Shown: positions 5,317 to 7,997 of the stretch, piece by piece
Position numbering within the stretch: position 1 is the stretch's first letter
How the letters are laid out: the number at the start of each line of letters is the position of its first letter
Position numbers and translations under genes: made by a program
DNA from: CAYUUR01 sp964510235
GTDB taxonomy: Bacteria > Patescibacteriota > Saccharimonadia > Saccharimonadales > CAYUUR01
Reading direction: 5' to 3'
Assembly (NCBI GenBank): GCA_964510235.1
Contig: CAZEBF010000027.1
Coordinates: 1 to 7,997, forward strand
DNA: 7,997 nt
Notes under the pieces: generated by a model
The model's input: only the letters and a program-made list of their open reading frames with translations
The model's database searches: none
Told to the model about the DNA's origin: nothing

Positions 5317-5421
5317 AAAAAATGATCCTTCGGTTAGTTTAGTACTCTGATTGTCAGATGAAATCGAGTACTTGCGGAGCTATTCTCTGCGAACTTCTAA
5401 CCCGGGATCATTTAAAACAAT
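5317..5421 (-). promoter_or_regulatory. Structured 5' leader of the helicase mRNA, sequestering the Shine-Dalgarno site
   Basis: The predicted leader of about 105 nt folds on paper into a compact three-way junction. The closing helix pairs 5320-5328 with 5405-5413 (9 bp), then after a small internal loop 5332-5337 with 5397-5402 (6 bp). Two hairpins lie inside: 5374-5379 with 5385-5390 (one mismatch) and 5341-5347 with 5366-5372 (7 bp). The Shine-Dalgarno bases AAGGA (5326-5330) lie largely in the closing helix. Six U residues (5317-5322) follow or close it, right before the ATG, so a terminator-like role is also possible. A tiny reading frame, ATG at 5409-5411 to TAG at 5397-5399 (Met-Ile-Pro-Gly), covers the 5' arm; a ribosome there would free the start site. 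No known riboswitch class was recognised. Confidence 0.6.
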
Positions 5422-5427
5422 ACGACT

Positions 5428-5456
5428 ATTTTAGCATAAAAATTTTCTATTCGCAA
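5428..5456 (-). promoter_or_regulatory. Helicase promoter
   Basis: TTGCGA (5451-5456, four of six bases), an exact 17-bp spacer, and TAAAAT (5428-5433, five of six) with TGC directly before it, all on the minus strand. Start is expected at the A opposite 5421. It begins 4 bp after the alpha/beta hydrolase stop codon. No terminator separates the two genes, so upstream read-through could add to expression. Confidence 0.65.
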
Positions 5457-5459
5457 CCG

Positions 5460-6110
5460 TTATACGGCAAGTACGGACTGTAGCGTTTCAAGCAGCTGCG
5501 GTCGGTAGTCGCCGGTGAAGTCGTGGTCAGCTTCCTGTTTGATGAGTTTTACTTTAGTAGACAGCCCTGTGAAGTCGGGGTTAGTGAGGATTTCGTCCTT
5601 AGTAGCGGTTATGATTGTCAGGTTAGTTTGCTCAGCAAGCTGGTTGTATAGCTCGATTGGTACTACGCCTTCCCTGCTCTTCCAGTAGTCTTCTTTAATA
5701 ATCGTGGTTGAACCATCGCGGCGCGGCATGTAGATTGTGCCGTCTTCTTCTGTGCGCGTACCTGGCCGCATGGCATAAATTTCGCGTTTTTCTAGACCTA
5801 GGAACTGGGCGGGCGGTGCCAAGAACACCACTTTTCTGATGCCATCAGGATGAGCCAAGGCCGCCACGACACAACCTTGAGAGTGAGCCACAATATCAAT
5901 CACCGCGTCACTGTTGGATTCCCGAACCTGGTTGATTCGTTGTAGCAACATGTTCGCTTGCTCATCAAGAGGACGTGCCGTTAGCGTGTTGCTGTCATCG
6001 TCAAATTCATTGTAATCAAACATGACGTGCTCACGGTCAGACAAACTACTCGCCACATCCGTAAACAAGCCACGATCATCCTTCCGCACCCCAAACCCAT
6101 GCGAATAGAT
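5460..6110 (-). CDS. Alpha/beta hydrolase, N-terminus lost in the assembly gap
   Basis: A serine hydrolase of the alpha/beta fold. A GTG at 6087-6089 could be taken as the start, but the frame stays open to the gap and its upstream codons read IYSHGFG, the His-Gly-Phe-Gly oxyanion-hole motif that opens such proteins. The true start is therefore inside or beyond the run of N. Counting the GTG codon as residue 1, the nucleophile elbow AHSQG gives S70, an acid is likely at D165 (ATKDE), and the catalytic His is likely H189 (ADHDFTG). All three triad residues are present in order. The region between them (about 95-150) is a lid-like insert. Substrate is unknown; esterase, thioesterase or peptidase activity is possible. 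It is the last gene of the probable operon starting at 7869, and the helicase promoter follows immediately. Confidence 0.85.
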   Translation of the reverse strand: MYSHGFGVRKDDRGLFTDVASSLSDREHVMFDYNEFDDDSNTLTARPLDEQANMLLQRINQVRESNSDAVIDIVAHSQGCVVAALAHPDGIRKVVFLAPPAQFLGLEKREIYAMRPGTRTEEDGTIYMPRRDGSTTIIKEDYWKSREGVVPIELYNQLAEQTNLTIITATKDEILTNPDFTGLSTKVKLIKQEADHDFTGDYRPQLLETLQSVLAV

Positions 6111-6210
6111 NNNNNNNNNNNNNNNNNNNNNNNNNNNNNNNNNNNNNNNNNNNNNNNNNNNNNNNNNNNNNNNNNNNNNNNNNNNNNNNNNNNNNNNNNN
6201 NNNNNNNNNN
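6111..6210. other. Assembly gap (100 N)
   Basis: Exactly 100 undetermined bases. The missing DNA must hold the end of the Nudix gene and the start of the alpha/beta hydrolase gene. A complete Nudix domain would need roughly 55-90 more residues beyond the 82 seen, and the hydrolase needs a few to about 30, so the real distance is probably over 200 bp and 100 looks like a placeholder. Any reading frame drawn across the N is artificial. Confidence 0.98.
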
Positions 6211-6457
6211 CCTCAGCTTTGCAGCCAATTTCTTCCATCAACTCACGTTCAAGAGCAGTCGGGATATCTTCACCCTCATCAACCCCACCACCAGGCAACT
6301 TGTGATAACTATGCAAACCAACGTGTAGCAACGGCACCTTGCCTGCTGAGTCAAACACCACTGCCCGTGCTGCTTCTCGCGTTCTAAACTCACTATCATC
6401 AACCAACGCCGCGCCTGGGTTAACATCTTGTTCCTGTATTTCTGCAATCAGTTTCAT
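6211..6457 (-). CDS. Nudix hydrolase, C-terminus lost in the assembly gap
   Basis: The N-terminal 82 residues of a Nudix-family pyrophosphohydrolase, which cleaves nucleoside diphosphates linked to another group, with Mg2+. The full Nudix box G-x5-E-x7-REL-x-EE-x-G is present at about residues 57-79, with ELMEEIGC supplying the metal-binding glutamates. The preceding KLPGGGVDEGED and the strand EAARAVVFDSAGKVPLLHV are typical of the fold. The last residue of the box is Cys where a bulky aliphatic is usual. Substrate (for example an oxidised nucleotide or a sugar nucleotide) cannot be judged without the C-terminal half. Its ATG overlaps the stop of the upstream gene as ATGA, so the two are probably translationally coupled. 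No Shine-Dalgarno site beyond a weak GGCGAG is seen. Confidence 0.88.
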
Positions 6458-6924
6458 TTCTCGCCGCCGTTCCAGGTGAGTTTATGTTTTTGGCCAGAGT
6501 CACCGCCAAACTTACCAAACGCATACCAGTTCTTGACGGTGATTTTGTAGAACTTGTGACCATCATCTTTTTTGGCATCATCAATCATGCTTTCGTTGCC
6601 GATGCCGCGCTGCATAAAGTAGCCACAGAGCGTTTCAAACTGGGTCTCATCTGTCACCATCTCGGCCGTACCTTCAAAGTAAATGGCGTGCGGGTATTCA
6701 TCTAAGGCATGTTGACGAACGATGTTGCCCGCAACATTTGGATTGTCAGTAATTTCTTGACTGTGCCTCGTTGTTGGCTTGGAGCGAAAGTACAAGTTGA
6801 GATCCTTGTCATAGGCAAAGTGCACCTCGCACACCCATGGCTTGCCATCACTCACCGTCCCCAAAGACATATGCGGCGATTTGTCGATATATTCCCGAAC
6901 GATTTTTTCTAGGTCTAATTGCAT
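6454..6924 (-). CDS. Pyridoxamine 5'-phosphate oxidase-like split-barrel (probable flavin-binding) protein
   Basis: A 156-residue single-domain protein of the FMN-binding split-barrel superfamily, which includes pyridoxamine-phosphate oxidase and YhbP/UPF0306-like proteins. Visible marks are the early strand MSLGTVSDGKPWVCEVHFAYD (about 19-39), the strand-and-turn LNLYFRSKPTTRHSQEITDNPNVAG (42-66) whose Ser-Lys...Thr-Arg-His-Ser residues commonly contact the flavin phosphate, and the strand AIYFEGTAEMV (80-90). Residues 123-139 resemble the usual closing strand. It is too short and divergent to be a true PdxH, so a flavin- or F420-type reductase or a stress-related protein is more likely. It starts 9 bp after the dehydrogenase homologue's stop and overlaps the Nudix start by 4 bp. 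Only a distant purine-rich stretch (AAGGTG, 16 nt from the ATG) could serve as ribosome site, which suggests coupling. Confidence 0.82.
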   Translation of the reverse strand: MQLDLEKIVREYIDKSPHMSLGTVSDGKPWVCEVHFAYDKDLNLYFRSKPTTRHSQEITDNPNVAGNIVRQHALDEYPHAIYFEGTAEMVTDETQFETLCGYFMQRGIGNESMIDDAKKDDGHKFYKITVKNWYAFGKFGGDSGQKHKLTWNGGEK

Positions 6925-6933
6925 AGCAACAGA

Positions 6934-7869
6934 TTAATTCACCTTATTCTGAACACTACCATCAAGCAGACCCTGCATATTCGCAATGAATATTTCTTGC
7001 TTTGCAATACGAGCTTCGTCACTAAGAAATGCAATGGCTGGATAGAATATGCAGTTATCTAATTCATTAAGTATGCTTAGCTCTTCTTGTGTCATTTCAT
7101 TTGGATGATCAGAAATATAAACCATATCCTCTTTCTCGAGCCGTTTCACCAATGCGTCAGTATCAATTACGGATGGCGGGACTGTGCTGATAAGAATACT
7201 GTCAGGCTTAATCAATGGGAGGTTTTTGTCATTTAACAAGCCTATCGTATCTTCGTTTTCAGCAACGTTAACTGAGATGAAGTCACAGGTGCTCAATAGT
7301 TCATCCAGCTCGACTGCAGTGAATGGGCTGTCTTTCTTGCTATGTGACCAATAGCTTACATTAGCCCCAAAGCCAGCAGCCAGCTCGGCTACACGATTAC
7401 CAATACTACCTAAGCCTATAACGCCAAAACTACTGCCTTTGAGTTCACGTGCACGAATGCCTTCAAAGCTATAGTTGCCTGCCTTAGCACGCGCAAGGCC
7501 TTCCGGTATGCTGCGCATTTCTGTAAGCAATGCTGAAATAGTAAATTCTGCGACAGATTCGGTACTATAGCCTGCAAGGTTACAGACTGGTATGCCGCGC
7601 TTGCTTGCTTCTTCAATATCAACAGTGCCGTATGCAGTGGCTAAAATGTTGACTAGCTTTAGATTTGGTGCAGCATCAAAAATGTCTTTTGCAGTAGGCA
7701 CCTGGAATCCAAGCATGAGAACATCACAGTCTTTGAGTTCATCCATGAGTTTAGGGTCATCACGATTGAGCGACACTCTTGTATCAACAAGTTCATCTAG
7801 CTCATCCCAGTACTTTTGATCAAAGTCTGAGTCACTAATGTTCACCAGAACAGCTTTTTTGAATTTCAT
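6934..7869 (-). CDS. D-2-hydroxyacid dehydrogenase-like NAD-binding protein, catalytic residues replaced
   Basis: A 311-residue protein with the family architecture: an N-terminal substrate lobe, an internal Rossmann domain with GLGSIG at 152-157, and a return of the chain to the first lobe at the end. Family segments include RGIPVCNLAGYSTESVAEF (91-109) and the LKGSSFGVIGLG lead-in. The expected NTxRG motif with the catalytic Arg reads STVPPS (228-233), Pro at the Arg position. The TPHIA motif with the catalytic His reads YPAIA (276-280), Ala at the His position. The usual DVFxxEP glutamate region reads SDHPNEM (253-259), with an uncertain Glu. Ordinary 2-keto acid reduction is therefore doubtful. 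A related CPR subfamily, or a regulatory or changed activity, is more likely. It has an excellent Shine-Dalgarno site (AAGGAG, 6 nt spacing) and heads the probable operon. Confidence 0.85.
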   Translation of the reverse strand: MKFKKAVLVNISDSDFDQKYWDELDELVDTRVSLNRDDPKLMDELKDCDVLMLGFQVPTAKDIFDAAPNLKLVNILATAYGTVDIEEASKRGIPVCNLAGYSTESVAEFTISALLTEMRSIPEGLARAKAGNYSFEGIRARELKGSSFGVIGLGSIGNRVAELAAGFGANVSYWSHSKKDSPFTAVELDELLSTCDFISVNVAENEDTIGLLNDKNLPLIKPDSILISTVPPSVIDTDALVKRLEKEDMVYISDHPNEMTQEELSILNELDNCIFYPAIAFLSDEARIAKQEIFIANMQGLLDGSVQNKVN

Positions 7870-7875
7870 GTATAT

Positions 7876-7896
7876 CTCCTTGTAGATAGTATATCA
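7876..7896 (-). promoter_or_regulatory. Operon promoter and Shine-Dalgarno site
   Basis: On the minus strand TGA directly precedes TATACT (7888-7893), an extended -10 with five of six bases. The start would fall near 7881, giving a leader of only about 12 nt that begins with AAGGAG (7876-7881) and then 6 nt to the ATG. The -35 region is poor, as expected for an extended -10 promoter. The perfect AAGGAG shows that this genome does use anti-Shine-Dalgarno pairing. Confidence 0.55.
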
Positions 7897-7915
7897 GCCA
7901 GGCATTTATCAGCCA
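7892..7915 (-). repeat. Two TGGCTGATA direct repeats at the operon promoter
   Basis: TGGCTGATA occurs twice on the minus strand (7907-7915 and 7892-7900), starting 15 bp apart. The second copy overlaps the extended -10. A shorter match (CTGATA) occurs at 7991-7996. The arrangement would suit an activator or repressor site, though 15 bp is not a whole number of helical turns. The remaining bases to the right edge (7916-7997) show no gene or RNA that I can support. Confidence 0.4.
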
Positions 7916-7997
7916 TAAGCACTGGTTCTGGTAAGCTACATTGGCTTCCAAGAAACTGGTCAGGTCCTAGAGTGGGGCCAAATTGACCTTATCAGAA

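Noticed and set aside
5981..6457. Single reading frame joining the Nudix gene through the N to downstream codons
   Set aside because: It depends on an arbitrary 100-base gap; the codons after the gap are out of frame with the conserved alpha/beta hydrolase reading.
7917..7997. Plus-strand frame reading ALVLVSYIGFQETG near the right edge, and an open minus-strand frame in the same bases
   Set aside because: A stop lies just upstream and neither frame has a convincing start codon; too short to support.
1..7997. tRNA, rRNA, CRISPR, insertion sequence or prophage signatures
   Set aside because: No T-loop GGTTCRA pattern, spaced repeat array, transposase or terminal inverted repeats were found by eye on either strand.

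Overview
The window reads as a piece of a small, gene-dense bacterial chromosome, most likely a Patescibacteria/CPR genome and perhaps Saccharibacteria. This is an inference from compact genes, very short spacers, short family members (a 297-residue TilS, a 396-residue DEAD-box helicase) and the overall look of the proteins; no 16S or ribosomal marker is present. The genetic code looks standard: TGA serves as a real stop for the flavin split-barrel gene and TAA/TAG for the others, so nothing suggests the UGA-glycine code of Gracilibacteria/SR1. A run of 100 N marks an assembly gap and cuts two genes.

Left block (1-2949, minus strand): tilS (tRNA-Ile2 lysidine synthetase) followed by ftsH (membrane AAA+ metalloprotease). 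The pair resembles the widespread tilS-hpt-ftsH order but lacks hpt. A 17-bp divergent gap separates tilS from a plus-strand histidine phosphatase (2967-3491). Both starts carry a -10 box placed so that the mRNAs would begin at or within a few bases of the ATG.

Middle block (3483-4125): a 53-codon gene with a very strong Shine-Dalgarno site (too short for most gene callers) overlaps the phosphatase tail to tail. Upstream of it lie an intrinsic terminator, two overlapping opposed promoters over a 16-bp dyad, and two DnaA-box-like 9-mers one helical turn apart. Next comes a small exported or membrane-anchored protein ending in a Cys-Gly-Cys-Pro-Gly-Cys-Cys cluster. The promoter plus terminator would yield an RNA of about 65 nt, either a small RNA or an attenuated leader.

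Right-centre (4126-5459): a DEAD-box RNA helicase with a strong promoter and a leader of about 105 nt. The leader folds on paper into a three-way junction whose 15-bp closing helix buries the Shine-Dalgarno site. A five-codon (with stop) upstream reading frame lies on the opposite arm of that helix. This is the strongest candidate for an undescribed regulatory element here.

Right block (5460-7869, minus strand): a probable operon in transcription order of a 2-hydroxyacid-dehydrogenase-like NAD-binding protein, a flavin-type split-barrel protein, a Nudix hydrolase (ATGA overlap), the gap, and an alpha/beta hydrolase. The dehydrogenase homologue lacks the catalytic Arg and His of its family. 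Its promoter has an extended -10 box, two TGGCTGATA direct repeats and a short leader with a perfect AAGGAG.

The window therefore mixes two start styles: apparently leaderless genes (tilS, ftsH, phosphatase, Cys-rich protein) and genes with clear Shine-Dalgarno sites (helicase, 53-codon gene, dehydrogenase homologue).
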